In this document: one piece after another, positions 1 to 8,529 of the stretch | Numbering within the stretch: position 1 is the first letter of the stretch | Layout: every line of letters starts with the position of its first letter | Made by a program: the position numbers and the translations under genes | Assembly: GCF_002067135.1 (NCBI RefSeq) | Contig: NZ_CP020105.1 | Location: 2,666,001 to 2,730,000 of the forward strand | Origin: Spirosoma rigui | GTDB lineage: Bacteria; Bacteroidota; Bacteroidia; Cytophagales; Spirosomataceae | DNA length: 64,000 nt | Direction of reading: 5' to 3' | Notes under the pieces: model-generated | What the model was told of the DNA's origin: nothing | Database searches by the model: none | The model's input: only the letters and a program-made list of their open reading frames with translations

Positions 1-702
1 TTATTTCTGGCTTTTTTCTTCGTTTATCTGCCCTATACCACCAACCACGGGCAGACCATTACGGTGCCCGATGTGACGCGTCTGAGCCTCGATGAACTGC
101 AGAATATCCTGGATGACCGCAACCTGCGTTATGAAGTGAGCGACTGCACCTTTGTGGCTGGTGCCCAGCCGCTGACGGTTATCCAGCAGTACCCGCGCGC
201 CAATATGAAGGTGAAGGAAGGCCGGAAAATCTACATCACCATCACGCGCCGGGTGGCTCCTATGGTACCCATGCCGCAACTGGTTAGCCTGACGTTTCGC
301 AGTGCCGAACTGAACCTGCGTTCGATGGGACTTGAGGTGGGCGACAAGGATTATGTACCCGATGTAGCCAAGAACGCCGTACTGCGCCAACTCTACAATG
401 GCAAGGAAATTGCAGTCGGTACGCCGGTGCCCAAGGGTGCCAAAATTGACCTCGAAATTGGCGACGGGCTGGGAAATACGATGTTCGATATTCCCGACGT
501 TGTAGGATTGCAGATTGACGAAGCCGAAGCGGCTATCCGTGGCTCCAACCTGAAAATAGGCACTAAAATCCCCGTCGACGATCCCGAAAAAGAAGTGGGT
601 ACGGTGGTTCGGCAACGGCCCGAAGCCCGGTCGGGCGAGCGGATTCGGGTGGGCGAAACGATGGATTTGTGGGTAGTAGGACCGGTTGACCCGGATCGAT
701 AA
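1..702 (+). CDS. PASTA domain-containing membrane protein (5' partial)
   Basis: The reading frame is open from the first base, so the gene starts before the window; the GTG at 64 is internal. The visible N-terminus is the end of a hydrophobic helix (LFLAFFFVYLPY), followed by three PASTA-type repeats of about 65-70 residues. These begin near TITVPDV, MVPMPQL and FDIPDVV, and each has the family's pattern of a valine-proline-aspartate start and a hydrophobic strand end. PASTA domains bind peptidoglycan stem peptides or act as periplasmic spacers. One membrane anchor plus three PASTA repeats and no kinase domain is common in Bacteroidota. It lies just upstream of, and on the same strand as, a T9SS-exported protein, so the two may be cotranscribed. 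Family assignment is firm; a specific role is unknown. Confidence 0.85.
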   Translation, partial: LFLAFFFVYLPYTTNHGQTITVPDVTRLSLDELQNILDDRNLRYEVSDCTFVAGAQPLTVIQQYPRANMKVKEGRKIYITITRRVAPMVPMPQLVSLTFRSAELNLRSMGLEVGDKDYVPDVAKNAVLRQLYNGKEIAVGTPVPKGAKIDLEIGDGLGNTMFDIPDVVGLQIDEAEAAIRGSNLKIGTKIPVDDPEKEVGTVVRQRPEARSGERIRVGETMDLWVVGPVDPDR

Positions 703-727
703 ACAGCGCGTCCGGCATGGATACCAA

Positions 728-2575
728 ATGACACTTGCTTTACCTGATCGGTCGTACGGAAAGGCGGCCCGGCATTTTCTGGGCAACGTAGTACTTCTGT
801 TGTACTGCTGCTTTAGTTTGCCCGCACGGGCGCAAACACCGCTTACTCTGCCGTTTTTCGACGATTTCTCCACTAACGCCCGGACAGGTATTGCCGGGGT
901 CGACCAGCCCGACCCCAACCGCTGGCAACCCGGCAGCGGGGTATACCTGAACAATACCATGTCCATTAACCACCCGACGGTTGGTATGGCATCGTTCGAC
1001 GGGCTGGCCGCCAACGGGCTTCCTTACGTGCGCAATAATCAGTTTGCCCAGGGCTACACCGATACGCTGGCCTCACGCCCCATCAATCTGGCGGGGCTGG
1101 TGGCTGCCGATTCGGTCTACCTGAGCTTCTACTGGCAGATTCGGGGGCTGGGCGAGCTACCCGACGCGGGCGATTCCCTGACGGTTCAGTTTCTGGACCG
1201 CACCGGTGTCTGGCGAACGGTCTGGACCGTTGAAGGCGGACTCCCGAACAATAACTTCCCGCAGGCGTTCATCCCCATCCGGTCGGCAACGTACCTGCAC
1301 GGCGCATTTGCCTTCCGGTTCCGGTCCTACGGGCGCAGTTCGGGACCGTTCGATACATGGAATATCGATTACGTTTACCTGAACCGGGGCCGGTCGGTCA
1401 ATGATCGTTTTGTAAAAGACGTTGCCGTTCGTCAACCACTCAGTCCATTCCTGAAACGGTATACGGCCATGCCACTGGCGCAATACCGGGTCAATCCGGC
1501 GGCCGAAACGGCCGATTCGGTCACGACCGATATCAACAATCTGTTCAACAACTTTAACTTCACTACGTTCCGGTTCTCGGTGCGCGATGAGGTATCGGGA
1601 CGTAGTATACAGGAAGATCCCCAAACCAACACAACGCTTATCCCTTCGCTGAGCTCGCAGCGCAAAAGCGCTCGTCCCGCACCCGTTACCAACCTGGGAA
1701 CGGCCACTCGGGCGGTGCTCCGCTACAAAGTGGATCTGCTCACCACCGACGATCAAAATCCATCCATTCCCGGCGTGAACCTGCGCCGGAACGATACTAT
1801 CTCGGCGCAGGCTGTACTCGATGATTACTACGCCTATGACGATGGCTCGTGGGAGTTTGGGTTGCAGATTGGCCCCCGGGAGCGGGTAGCTGTACGGTAT
1901 ATTCTGAACAAGCCCGACGCGATTTCGGGCGTCCGGGCGGTGATTGTGCCGTTTCGTACCAACCAGACCGGCCAGCCGTTTGTGCTGAGCGTATTCAATA
2001 ATCGAAACGGAGTGCCGGGTACGGCTATATACCAGAAATCGTTCACGACCCAGTATGCTCCTTACCGAAATGGGTTTGTCGAGTTCAAATTCGATCAGAG
2101 CATTGCTGTACAGGATACGTTTTATGTGGGCTATCAGCAGATCAGTACCAGCGACACAACCTTTTTGCGGCTGGGCGTGGACAAGAATAGTCCTTTTAGC
2201 CGTCAGATTTTTTACAGCGGAGGTACCGACTGGGCGCAGAATGGTGTGTCTGACGCACTGAATGTGCAGGGCGCCTTCATGCTACGGCCCGTGATGGGCG
2301 GTACCGTGTCGGGTGTTGTCACGGCCACCCCCGAACCCGAGCCGCTAATTCCTTTAGTAGCCTATCCGAACCCAACGACTGGTATTATTCGTTGGGATAG
2401 CAACCGGCTGAGCCGGCTGGAAGTGATGAGCGCTGGCGGTCGGCTGTTGTATGGCCTTGAACCCGGACGGGGCCAGCAATCGACCGATCTGAGTTACCTG
2501 CCCGATGGAGTTTACCTGCTGCGGCTCATTGAGAAGGAGCGGGTGGTGGTTCAGAAACTCCTTATCAGCCGCTGA
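728..2575 (+). CDS. T9SS type A sorting domain-containing protein
   Basis: A 615-residue exported protein. The ATG at 728 is preferred over a TTG at 686 because it avoids overlap with the upstream PASTA gene and leads quickly into a signal peptide (hydrophobic LGNVVLLLYCCFSL, then ARAQ). The body is a beta-rich extracellular region with an early FFDDFS segment typical of Bacteroidota jelly-roll proteins. The last ~75 residues form a type IX secretion sorting domain: LVAYPNPTTG, a central hydrophobic strand, then GVYLLRLIEKERVVVQKLLI. Such domains are cleaved during transport across the outer membrane and the product is released or attached to lipopolysaccharide. No catalytic motif is visible, so the substrate or partner is unknown. 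It sits in a forward run with the PASTA and rhodanese genes. Confidence 0.88.
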   Translation: MTLALPDRSYGKAARHFLGNVVLLLYCCFSLPARAQTPLTLPFFDDFSTNARTGIAGVDQPDPNRWQPGSGVYLNNTMSINHPTVGMASFDGLAANGLPYVRNNQFAQGYTDTLASRPINLAGLVAADSVYLSFYWQIRGLGELPDAGDSLTVQFLDRTGVWRTVWTVEGGLPNNNFPQAFIPIRSATYLHGAFAFRFRSYGRSSGPFDTWNIDYVYLNRGRSVNDRFVKDVAVRQPLSPFLKRYTAMPLAQYRVNPAAETADSVTTDINNLFNNFNFTTFRFSVRDEVSGRSIQEDPQTNTTLIPSLSSQRKSARPAPVTNLGTATRAVLRYKVDLLTTDDQNPSIPGVNLRRNDTISAQAVLDDYYAYDDGSWEFGLQIGPRERVAVRYILNKPDAISGVRAVIVPFRTNQTGQPFVLSVFNNRNGVPGTAIYQKSFTTQYAPYRNGFVEFKFDQSIAVQDTFYVGYQQISTSDTTFLRLGVDKNSPFSRQIFYSGGTDWAQNGVSDALNVQGAFMLRPVMGGTVSGVVTATPEPEPLIPLVAYPNPTTGIIRWDSNRLSRLEVMSAGGRLLYGLEPGRGQQSTDLSYLPDGVYLLRLIEKERVVVQKLLISR

Positions 2576-2623
2576 CAAAGCCGGGATGGACAGAAGGTGT
2601 GAAAGATATTAACCGATAAAACA

Positions 2624-2917
2624 ATGGATATTACCGTACAGGAGTTAAAAGAGCGTCTCGAAAAAGGCGAGAAACTGAACCTGATCGATGTTCGCGAGCC
2701 GAACGAATACGAAGCCGACAACATTGGCGCTACGCTGATTCCGCTGGGCGATCTGCCCTACGAACTGGACCAACTCGATGGCTTGCAGGATGAAGAAGTG
2801 ATCGTGCACTGCCGCTCGGGTAAGCGTAGTGAAATGGCGCAGCAGATTCTGGAGCAAAACGGGTTCAACAATGTCCGTAATGTAATTGGTGGTATGCTGG
2901 CCTACCGCGCACAGTAG
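2624..2917 (+). CDS. Rhodanese-like domain-containing protein
   Basis: A 97-residue single-domain rhodanese. It has the family's DVREPNEYE motif near residues 22-30 and an active-site loop HCRSGKRS, whose cysteine would carry the persulfide. The length matches stand-alone rhodaneses of the GlpE/PspE type, which are cytoplasmic; there is no signal peptide. These proteins transfer sulfur from thiosulfate or protein persulfides to acceptors such as cyanide, thioredoxin or tRNA-thiolation partners; the acceptor cannot be told from sequence. It starts 48 bases after the T9SS gene and ends facing miaA. Confidence in the family is high and in the pathway low. Confidence 0.9.
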   Translation: MDITVQELKERLEKGEKLNLIDVREPNEYEADNIGATLIPLGDLPYELDQLDGLQDEEVIVHCRSGKRSEMAQQILEQNGFNNVRNVIGGMLAYRAQ

Positions 2918-2956
2918 AGAAAAGCAGGCGGTATGATGTGCGACGTTCGTTCTGCA

Positions 2957-3856
2957 TCATACCGCCTGCTTCATCCATTTTTTTAGAATCCCTTCCGCGT
3001 CGTTCGCGCCAAACCACTGGTAATTGCCCTGGTTACGAAACCAGGTCAACTGGCGCTTGGCATACCGGCGGGAGTTTCGCTTGAGCAGCCTGATCATTTC
3101 TTCTTCGTCATAGACCCCGTCCAAATAAGGAAAGACTTCCTGATACCCCACCGTTTGCAGGGTGGGAAGGGCGCGGTAGGGCAGGAGCGTATGTACCTCG
3201 CCGATCAAACCCGCCGACAACATGGCATCCATCCGCGCATCAATGCGGGTGTATAATTCATCACGGGGCCGTTCCAGGGCAACCATAATCGACTGGAACG
3301 GGCGTTCAATCGCCTGCTGCCGCCGAAACGACGAATAGGGTTCCCCAGACGACAGGCATACCTCCAGCGCCCGCGTCACCCGGATTGGATTTTGCAGATC
3401 GGCGGTTTCGGCGTAGACGGGGTCGAGTTGGCGTAATTCAGCCTGAAGCACCGACAGGCCTTCCTGCTGAAACCGGTCTAGTAGCTGCTGCCGCAAGGCC
3501 GGATCAACGGGTGGCAACTCATCCAGACCGAAACAGACGGCATTAATGTACAGGCCCGTCCCACCCGAAAGAATAACAACATCCTTGCTCTGAAATAACT
3601 CAGCTAACACCGCCAGGCATTCCCGTTCGTAGCGTCCGGCGTTGACCGGATCGTGAATGCTATGCGAATCGATAAAATGGTGCGGTACCCCGTCCATTTC
3701 GGCGGGGGTGGGTTTTGCCGTACCAATAGTCAGTTCGCGGTATAACTGGCGGGAGTCGGCCGAGACAACATCGGTTCGGAGTTGTTTGGCCAGCTGAACG
3801 CAGAGACTGGTTTTGCCAACGGCCGTTGGCCCGGCTATGACAAGTAATGTTTTCAA
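2957..3856 (-). CDS. miaA: tRNA dimethylallyltransferase
   Basis: MiaA adds a dimethylallyl group to N6 of A37 in tRNAs reading codons that begin with U. The protein opens with a P-loop (GPTAVGKT) and has the family segments SADSRQLYRELTIGTAKP, VGGTGLYI-like (LSGGTGLYINA) and RRYAKRQLTWFRNQ near the C-terminus, which contacts tRNA. I chose a TTG start at 3856 (299 residues, the normal family length) rather than an upstream ATG at 3958. A perfect TAnnTTTG -7 element lies at 3889-3882 inside the upstream extension, which would place transcription start only about 20 bases before the TTG. The longer form would add 34 residues without family counterpart. It converges on the rhodanese gene. Confidence 0.93.
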   Translation of the reverse strand: MKTLLVIAGPTAVGKTSLCVQLAKQLRTDVVSADSRQLYRELTIGTAKPTPAEMDGVPHHFIDSHSIHDPVNAGRYERECLAVLAELFQSKDVVILSGGTGLYINAVCFGLDELPPVDPALRQQLLDRFQQEGLSVLQAELRQLDPVYAETADLQNPIRVTRALEVCLSSGEPYSSFRRQQAIERPFQSIMVALERPRDELYTRIDARMDAMLSAGLIGEVHTLLPYRALPTLQTVGYQEVFPYLDGVYDEEEMIRLLKRNSRRYAKRQLTWFRNQGNYQWFGANDAEGILKKWMKQAV

Positions 3857-3881
3857 GAAAGACGTAGCTGACTGTAGACTA

Positions 3882-3889
3882 CAAAAGTA
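3882..3889 (-). promoter_or_regulatory. Predicted -7 element of the miaA promoter
   Basis: On the minus strand this reads TACTTTTG, a perfect match to the Bacteroidota -7 consensus TAnnTTTG. It lies 26 bases before the proposed TTG start of miaA. I see no clear -33 TTG partner, so the call rests on the -7 box and its position. Confidence 0.5.
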
Positions 3890-3958
3890 ATTGTTTACCA
3901 GGATTATTGGCCCGTAGACATTGAAGGCGTTCGTAACGGGCTTGATAACGACTCGCAC

Positions 3959-4321
3959 AGCTCTATTCCGAGCGGGTTACCTGATTAAATTTATGCCATA
4001 CACGATATTATTTTGTCGTCGAAATACTTATAAGTGTTTATAGCTATAGTAAAACTAACACATACCATCGAGCCGTGAGGAATCCCCGCCTGGACTTACT
4101 CCCCCGTAAGCAGTACATGAGTCGGCTATAAAGACGGTATTTATTGAACGGCGCCCATTCGTAACCTGTATTGCGTTACTTGTATTGGTACGTTTTAGGT
4201 GAGTAGTTCTCCCGTCGTGTCTATAGGCATCATAAACAATTGCATTTTTTTTATTAGGCTTCCCCCTGATAGGTAATCAGTTACGGATGCAGAATTGTGT
4301 ACCTAGGGCAGGCGTACCAGA
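3959..4321. other. Gene-free stretch between miaA and an HxlR gene
   Basis: About 360 bases without a credible coding region in either strand. It is somewhat AT-rich compared with its neighbours. I see no tRNA-like fold or strong hairpin terminator here; it probably carries upstream control sequence for the HxlR-type regulator. Confidence 0.5.
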
Positions 4322-4357
4322 TTTGTTACAGAATAAGAAGTCAAAGATTTATCTTTG
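4322..4357 (+). promoter_or_regulatory. Predicted promoter of the HxlR-family gene
   Basis: TATCTTTG at 4350-4357 is a perfect TAnnTTTG -7 box. TTTG at 4322-4325 could serve as the -33 box, but the 24-base spacer is one longer than the usual 17-23. Transcription would start near 4364, about 60 bases before the ATG at 4424. Confidence 0.45.
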
Positions 4358-4423
4358 TTAAAATCTCTTCAACTACTTTCTAGTCAGTAAGTTACCCACC
4401 AATTGGTAAGTCAAGGTTTATTT

Positions 4424-4762
4424 ATGAACGGACAGTCTCGAACGCATACCATCGTTGATAACTCCCAGGTAGTGCTCAAAAAGACACTGGATATTATTTG
4501 TGGAAAGTGGCGTTTATATATCATCTTTCAGTTAGGCAAAGAATTTCGTCGGTATGGTGAATTAAGGCGTATGATTCCCGACGTCAGTGAGAAAGTTTTG
4601 GTGCAGGAACTCAAAGCCTTGGCCGCGCTCGGCGTCGTTGAAAAGCGGTCATACAACGAAGTGCCGCCCCGGGTTGAATACGGACTGACACCCAAAGGTC
4701 TTCATATACTACCTACTCTATTAGAGTTGACAACTATAGGGGAAGTATTTCTTGAGCCGTAA
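4424..4762 (+). CDS. HxlR family winged-helix transcriptional regulator
   Basis: A 112-residue protein with the HxlR core: LDIICGKWRLYIIFQLGKEFRRYGELRR, then the recognition helix region VSEKVLVQELKALAALGVVEKRSYNEVPPRVEYGLTPKG. This tracks the family's G-K-W-x-x-x-I-L start, the S-x-K-x-L-x-x-x-L-x-x-L helix and the P-P-R-V-E-Y-x-L-T wing. The usual sensory cysteine just before the first helix is absent, so redox sensing of the HypR type is unlikely. The ATG at 4424 is chosen over a TTG at 4403. It lies directly upstream of a PliI-like secreted protein on the same strand and may control it or itself. Confidence 0.87.
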   Translation: MNGQSRTHTIVDNSQVVLKKTLDIICGKWRLYIIFQLGKEFRRYGELRRMIPDVSEKVLVQELKALAALGVVEKRSYNEVPPRVEYGLTPKGLHILPTLLELTTIGEVFLEP

Positions 4763-4819
4763 CATATAACTATTTTGGGTTCTTTTCGTTATTCATCGAC
4801 ATTGAAAACTAATTATTCG

Positions 4820-5440
4820 ATGAATAGAAGGGTATACTCTTTATTTACTAAAATAGCGTTACTGTTAACTGTTGTAGTTGGCACGGTCGGCACCGTACGG
4901 GGGGCCGTAGGGCATCTGCCGGATCATTCCGTCCCGGTTACTGCGAAAACGAAAAAAGCCGGGCGGTATGATAAAACGCTGCGGTTCAACGTATATTCGT
5001 TCAACGTTAGTGCTGCCGATAGCGCCAATGCTCGTCAACTCACGGTAAAAGCATACCGGGGTACCCTGTTGCTGACCAACTTCAAGGTCCAGCTCGACGG
5101 TTCCATCATCAACGCGGAGGTTGGCGATCTGGATAAAAATGGCTTTCCTGAATTATATGTTTACAGCATGAAGGCCAACTCGCTTGGGCGCGTTCATGCG
5201 TGGCAATTCCTCGCCGACCGTAAAGCCTCTATCACACCCGTCAACTGGCCCTTGGCTACCGATAAAGCCTATATGGGACAGGACAGTTTGTGGATCGACC
5301 GGGCAAGCTTATGTCGTAAATACCCGGCTTATCAAGTCGTGAACGGGAAGAAAGTGGCCACCGGCAAAACGCACTGGGTACGTTACCGTCTGAAAGCCGT
5401 TGGGTCTAGTTTCGCGCTGGTTGCGGAGCCACGGCGGTAG
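4820..5440 (+). CDS. Secreted protein resembling PliI-family lysozyme inhibitors
   Basis: A 206-residue exported protein with a signal peptide (MNRRVYSLFTKIALLLTVVV, cleavage probably near VRGA). The mature part has a segment recalling PliI/PliC-like inhibitors: VGDLDKNGFPELYVYS near residues 95-110, then a K-x-Y-M-G-x-D step and a C-terminal CRKYPAYQV...GKTHWVRYRL strand pair. PliI proteins sit in the periplasm or at the surface and block invertebrate-type lysozymes. The FG-GAP-like calcium-binding loop DLDKNG could equally be structural. The start at 4820 is the ATG giving a clean signal peptide. It follows an HxlR regulator by 57 bases. Confidence in secretion is high; the inhibitor function is inference from motif order. 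Confidence 0.6.
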   Translation: MNRRVYSLFTKIALLLTVVVGTVGTVRGAVGHLPDHSVPVTAKTKKAGRYDKTLRFNVYSFNVSAADSANARQLTVKAYRGTLLLTNFKVQLDGSIINAEVGDLDKNGFPELYVYSMKANSLGRVHAWQFLADRKASITPVNWPLATDKAYMGQDSLWIDRASLCRKYPAYQVVNGKKVATGKTHWVRYRLKAVGSSFALVAEPRR

Positions 5441-5452
5441 TGCCTTTTGTTC

Positions 5453-5513
5453 ATAAAAAAAACGTACTGGAGCAGATAGGGCCATTGGTAAGTCCCATCT
5501 GCTCCAGTACGTT
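5453..5513 (-). terminator. Rho-independent terminator for the outer-membrane protein operon
   Basis: Arms 5461-5480 and 5494-5513 are complementary over 20 bases with one mismatch and a 13-base loop. On the minus strand the stem is followed by a run of eight or more T (A-run at 5454-5462 on plus). It sits between two convergent genes, so it may also slow plus-strand transcription. Confidence 0.85.
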
Positions 5514-5529
5514 CAGGCGTGCTACCGGA

Positions 5530-6333
5530 TTAGAAAAGCCGGTAGGCGAGTGAAACCGTGGCAATACCCAGAAACCCGGTTATGTTGCTGTCTTTATACA
5601 CACCTCCCACCGGCACCGCGTACCGTACATCGACATCCAGTTTGTTGATGGGGGAGAAGCCCGCACCAAGTTCCAGCGCGTAGGTAAAGTCTTTTACTTC
5701 AAGGCTGCCCGCTTCGTACTTATTGAGCAGGTTTGTAGTACCGCTCGTGGGTGGAATGGCCGTTTCGGGAAAGCCAATGGCTGCGTTGCCATTGATCCGG
5801 CCGCTGTTGACCCGTTTGGCTTCGGCTTTCTGAACGAAAATGAAGTTAGGCCCGGCATACGCCCGCAGCCGACCATCCATGAACCGTTTGCCGAAAAGGA
5901 TGGGGACGTCAATTGCTTCCAGGATCGATTCCGACGTGACGTCGAGGGTAGCGTTGACCAGGCCCGGCGCTACGCTGATTGGCAACGCATTGGCAATGGC
6001 AGCGTTCGCATTAACGTCCAGCGTGACGTTGGTTTTCTGTTTCAGAACGAAGCGATTGTAGGTAACCTCGGCCTGCACGAAGAACGAGTTGAAGTTCTTG
6101 CGGGCCCACAAGCCACCCGAGTAGCCATAGCCGATGCCGTCACTTTTGTTTTCAAGGGCAGGCACCTGAACGCCTTCCCGGATTGTTTGACCCGGAATGT
6201 TGGTAAAGCCGTGGGTGAACGTGGCACCGCCTTTGATACCGAACTCAATACCCGGCGCTGTAGACTGGGCCGTAGCAGCCGTAGCACTTACGAACAGCAG
6301 CGCGGCCAGAGAAAGTTGACTGAATGTTGTCAT
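5530..6333 (-). CDS. Outer-membrane beta-barrel (PorT/OMP_b-brl-type) protein
   Basis: A 267-residue protein with a clear signal peptide (LSLAALLFVSATAATAQ). The mature part begins with a strand FGIKGGATFTHGF, typical of small Bacteroidota barrels, and alternates hydrophobic strands throughout, ending in an aromatic C-terminus (VSLAYRLF) as expected for outer-membrane barrels. The segment LGAGFSPINKLDVDVRYAVPVGGVY near the end fits the family. It probably sits in the outer membrane; the cargo is unknown. It is the second gene of a minus-strand pair, two bases after the SGNH lipoprotein stop, and is followed by a strong terminator. Confidence 0.8.
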   Translation of the reverse strand: MTTFSQLSLAALLFVSATAATAQSTAPGIEFGIKGGATFTHGFTNIPGQTIREGVQVPALENKSDGIGYGYSGGLWARKNFNSFFVQAEVTYNRFVLKQKTNVTLDVNANAAIANALPISVAPGLVNATLDVTSESILEAIDVPILFGKRFMDGRLRAYAGPNFIFVQKAEAKRVNSGRINGNAAIGFPETAIPPTSGTTNLLNKYEAGSLEVKDFTYALELGAGFSPINKLDVDVRYAVPVGGVYKDSNITGFLGIATVSLAYRLF

Positions 6334-6335
6334 GA

Positions 6336-7664
6336 TTAATTTTGAAGCAGCACGCGCCGGTAGTTGGCGGGGTTGACCTGTGGAACAGTTGCGTTATATT
6401 TGGCATTGATGCCTTTGATGATCTCGTTGGCCATCAGGGCATAACCGGCGGGCGTCAGGTGGATGCCGTCGAGGCTATACACTCCTCCCTGCAGGTAGCT
6501 GCCGGTATAGGTTATCCCACTCTGAACCAGTCCCGTTGCCGACGAAATCTGGTTGAGCGCACTGTTGGGGTCTACGTAAGCAACGCCTTTGGCATCGGCC
6601 TGGGCCTTCATGATTCCGTTGAACGAATTAATACGGCTAGTCAGTGTTTGTACTTCGCTGGCATCCAGTACGTACTGATCCGGTATGGGGTTGGCTGCGC
6701 TCAGGCCCACCCCCCGCGTGATAAAGCTGGTGAGAACCGGGGCAATCGAGAGCAGAAAGTAATCGCCATCGCCCGAGATTTTAACCCCGCCGGGTGCTGA
6801 TTTGGACTGAATGGCTAAACCGGGAATGCCCTGCGCCTGCAGCAGCGTTTTGATCTGCGCCGTGGCCGTCGTGAAGAAAGGCGTTTGCACAACATTAGGA
6901 ATGCCAATGACCACCCCTTTGCGGTTGTTCTCGGTCAGCTTACTCATAACGGCCGTGAAATTGGTCGTAAACAGGCTAACGCTCGTCAACCCCCTTGTTT
7001 CGTTTTCGGCTCCTACACCGCCGGAGGTGGCGTAGCCCAGGGCATCGTTGTTACCAAGCCAGCAAGAAAAGAAAGTAGCCCCGGCCAGGTTCGTACTGAT
7101 GTACTGCAGGTAGGTCGTTGCAGCAGCCTGATCGTCCAGGAATCGCTCAAAGTAGGGATTTCCTTCTTTCGAGCCGTAGCCAACCCGCAATACGTCGGCG
7201 ATGCGAATACCCGGTACCCCCAGGTTCTGATTGGTACCCGTGAACTTCGTATACAGTACCCCTCCCGTCGAGGACAGGCTCCGAACGGCCAGCTGCGTCT
7301 TTGTCGTGTCGAAGGTCGGCAGACTTGTGGCACTGGCGGGTAGTTTTTTAAGCCGGATGTAGCCCGTACCGTTCGCCTGCTCCGTAGTAAAAAGTGGCTG
7401 GATAAAATCGCCACCCCCAACGCTTTTGAACTGCCCGGCCAGAATATTGGGATATGAGTTGAGTTGCCCATCCCGGTACAGACCACCATCGGCGTAGCCT
7501 GAGGTGAGTGAGTTACCAACCGCTACGTACTTGGTAAAATCAGCATCGCCTTTCGAGACTGTCCCCGCCGTAGCGTTGGGGTCAATATCGTTGTTCGTAC
7601 AGGCAATGACGCTAACGATTGTCGTCAGCAGGAAGCCCCACTGAAATCTTGTAGTAAAGTGCAT
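6336..7664 (-). CDS. SGNH/GDSL hydrolase family lipoprotein
   Basis: A 442-residue lipoprotein. The ATG at 7664 gives a lipoprotein signal ending in a lipobox (VSVIAC, Cys22); a longer frame to 7730 lacks a signal peptide at its start. Block I of the SGNH family is KYVAVGNSLTSG with the likely nucleophile Ser52; GNND (LGNNDALG) gives the block III asparagine, and DGIHLTPAG near residue 405 supplies the catalytic Asp and His. All four SGNH blocks are therefore present. The enzyme probably de-esterifies a lipid or polysaccharide in the periplasm or at the outer membrane. It is the first gene of a two-gene operon with an outer-membrane barrel, which suggests that the pair acts on the same substrate. 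Confidence 0.87.
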   Translation of the reverse strand: MHFTTRFQWGFLLTTIVSVIACTNNDIDPNATAGTVSKGDADFTKYVAVGNSLTSGYADGGLYRDGQLNSYPNILAGQFKSVGGGDFIQPLFTTEQANGTGYIRLKKLPASATSLPTFDTTKTQLAVRSLSSTGGVLYTKFTGTNQNLGVPGIRIADVLRVGYGSKEGNPYFERFLDDQAAATTYLQYISTNLAGATFFSCWLGNNDALGYATSGGVGAENETRGLTSVSLFTTNFTAVMSKLTENNRKGVVIGIPNVVQTPFFTTATAQIKTLLQAQGIPGLAIQSKSAPGGVKISGDGDYFLLSIAPVLTSFITRGVGLSAANPIPDQYVLDASEVQTLTSRINSFNGIMKAQADAKGVAYVDPNSALNQISSATGLVQSGITYTGSYLQGGVYSLDGIHLTPAGYALMANEIIKGINAKYNATVPQVNPANYRRVLLQN

Positions 7665-7897
7665 TCTTACGCGGAAAGCTATTGTAGAAAATATGGACAA
7701 ATTTGTATGGGTACAACGAAAAAACGGCACTATTGTGCGTATGATCTTACTCTATATCCATTAAATACTATTAATGTCGGTTAATGCCGGTTCCAAATAA
7801 GTATAAACAATCAGGTAGGGAGTGAGTTGTTTGATGCAGTAGAGTTGATTTACTTGCTGCTCACTAGTTTCATGTTCCATTAAAACATACTAAGTCA

Positions 7898-8371
7898 ATG
7901 GGTTTATTATCATTTTTCAAGGGCGTTGGAGAGAAGATTTTCCACAAAGACCAGGTGGCTGCTCCAGCCGATCCAGCTCAGGCCGAGAAGGTAGAGCCCG
8001 TTCGGGCGCAGGCCCTGCTCGATCACGTTAAACAACTTGGTCTGGCCTACAACGCCCTGACGATTAAGACCAAAGGGGATACCGTTACGCTGATTGGTTC
8101 GGTTAAGTCGCAGGAGGACGCCGAGAAAATTGCGCTGGCCGTTGGTAACGTGGAAGGTGTAGAAGCTGTCGATAATCAACTGGACGTAGCCGAACCTGCT
8201 GCCGAAGGAAAATACTATACCGTGAAGTCGGGCGATACGCTGTCGAAGATCTCGAAAGAAGTATACGGCGACCCCATGAAGTACGGCGTTATTTTTGAAG
8301 CAAATAAGCCGATGCTGAAAGATCCTGACCTGATTTATCCAAACCAGGTACTGCGGATCCCCCAGCTGTAA
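7898..8371 (+). CDS. kbp: BON and LysM domain protein, Kbp-like
   Basis: A 157-residue protein with the layout of Escherichia coli Kbp (YgaU): an N-terminal helix MGLLSFFKGVGEKIF, a BON domain around residues 45-100 (VTLIGSVKSQEDAEKIALAVGNVEGVEAVDNQL) and a C-terminal LysM domain (YYTVKSGDTLSKISKEVYGD...YPNQVLRIP). In E. coli this protein binds potassium; others call the family LysM peptidoglycan-binding. No signal peptide is seen, which fits Kbp. It stands alone with a long hairpin just after its stop. The symbol is given by similarity of architecture and length. Confidence 0.85.
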   Translation: MGLLSFFKGVGEKIFHKDQVAAPADPAQAEKVEPVRAQALLDHVKQLGLAYNALTIKTKGDTVTLIGSVKSQEDAEKIALAVGNVEGVEAVDNQLDVAEPAAEGKYYTVKSGDTLSKISKEVYGDPMKYGVIFEANKPMLKDPDLIYPNQVLRIPQL

Positions 8372-8390
8372 CCGTAATCAAAACCGGTAG

Positions 8391-8459
8391 ACGGGCCAAT
8401 TGGAAAGGACGTAGCGTTTAAGCTGCGTTCTGCCCGATTGGCCCGTTTGCCGTTTGGGC
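8391..8459 (+). terminator. Long hairpin after the BON-LysM gene
   Basis: Arms 8391-8400 and 8447-8456 are perfect 10-base complements (ACGGGCCAAT and its complement). An inner pairing lies within the loop, and three T follow. Probably a terminator, though the T tract is short. Confidence 0.6.
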
Positions 8460-8529
8460 CTATTCACTGCTCTTTTCCGAACATTCGGCGGGTAGGTCGG
8501 TTAATGGCCTATCAACCAACGTATGAGAA

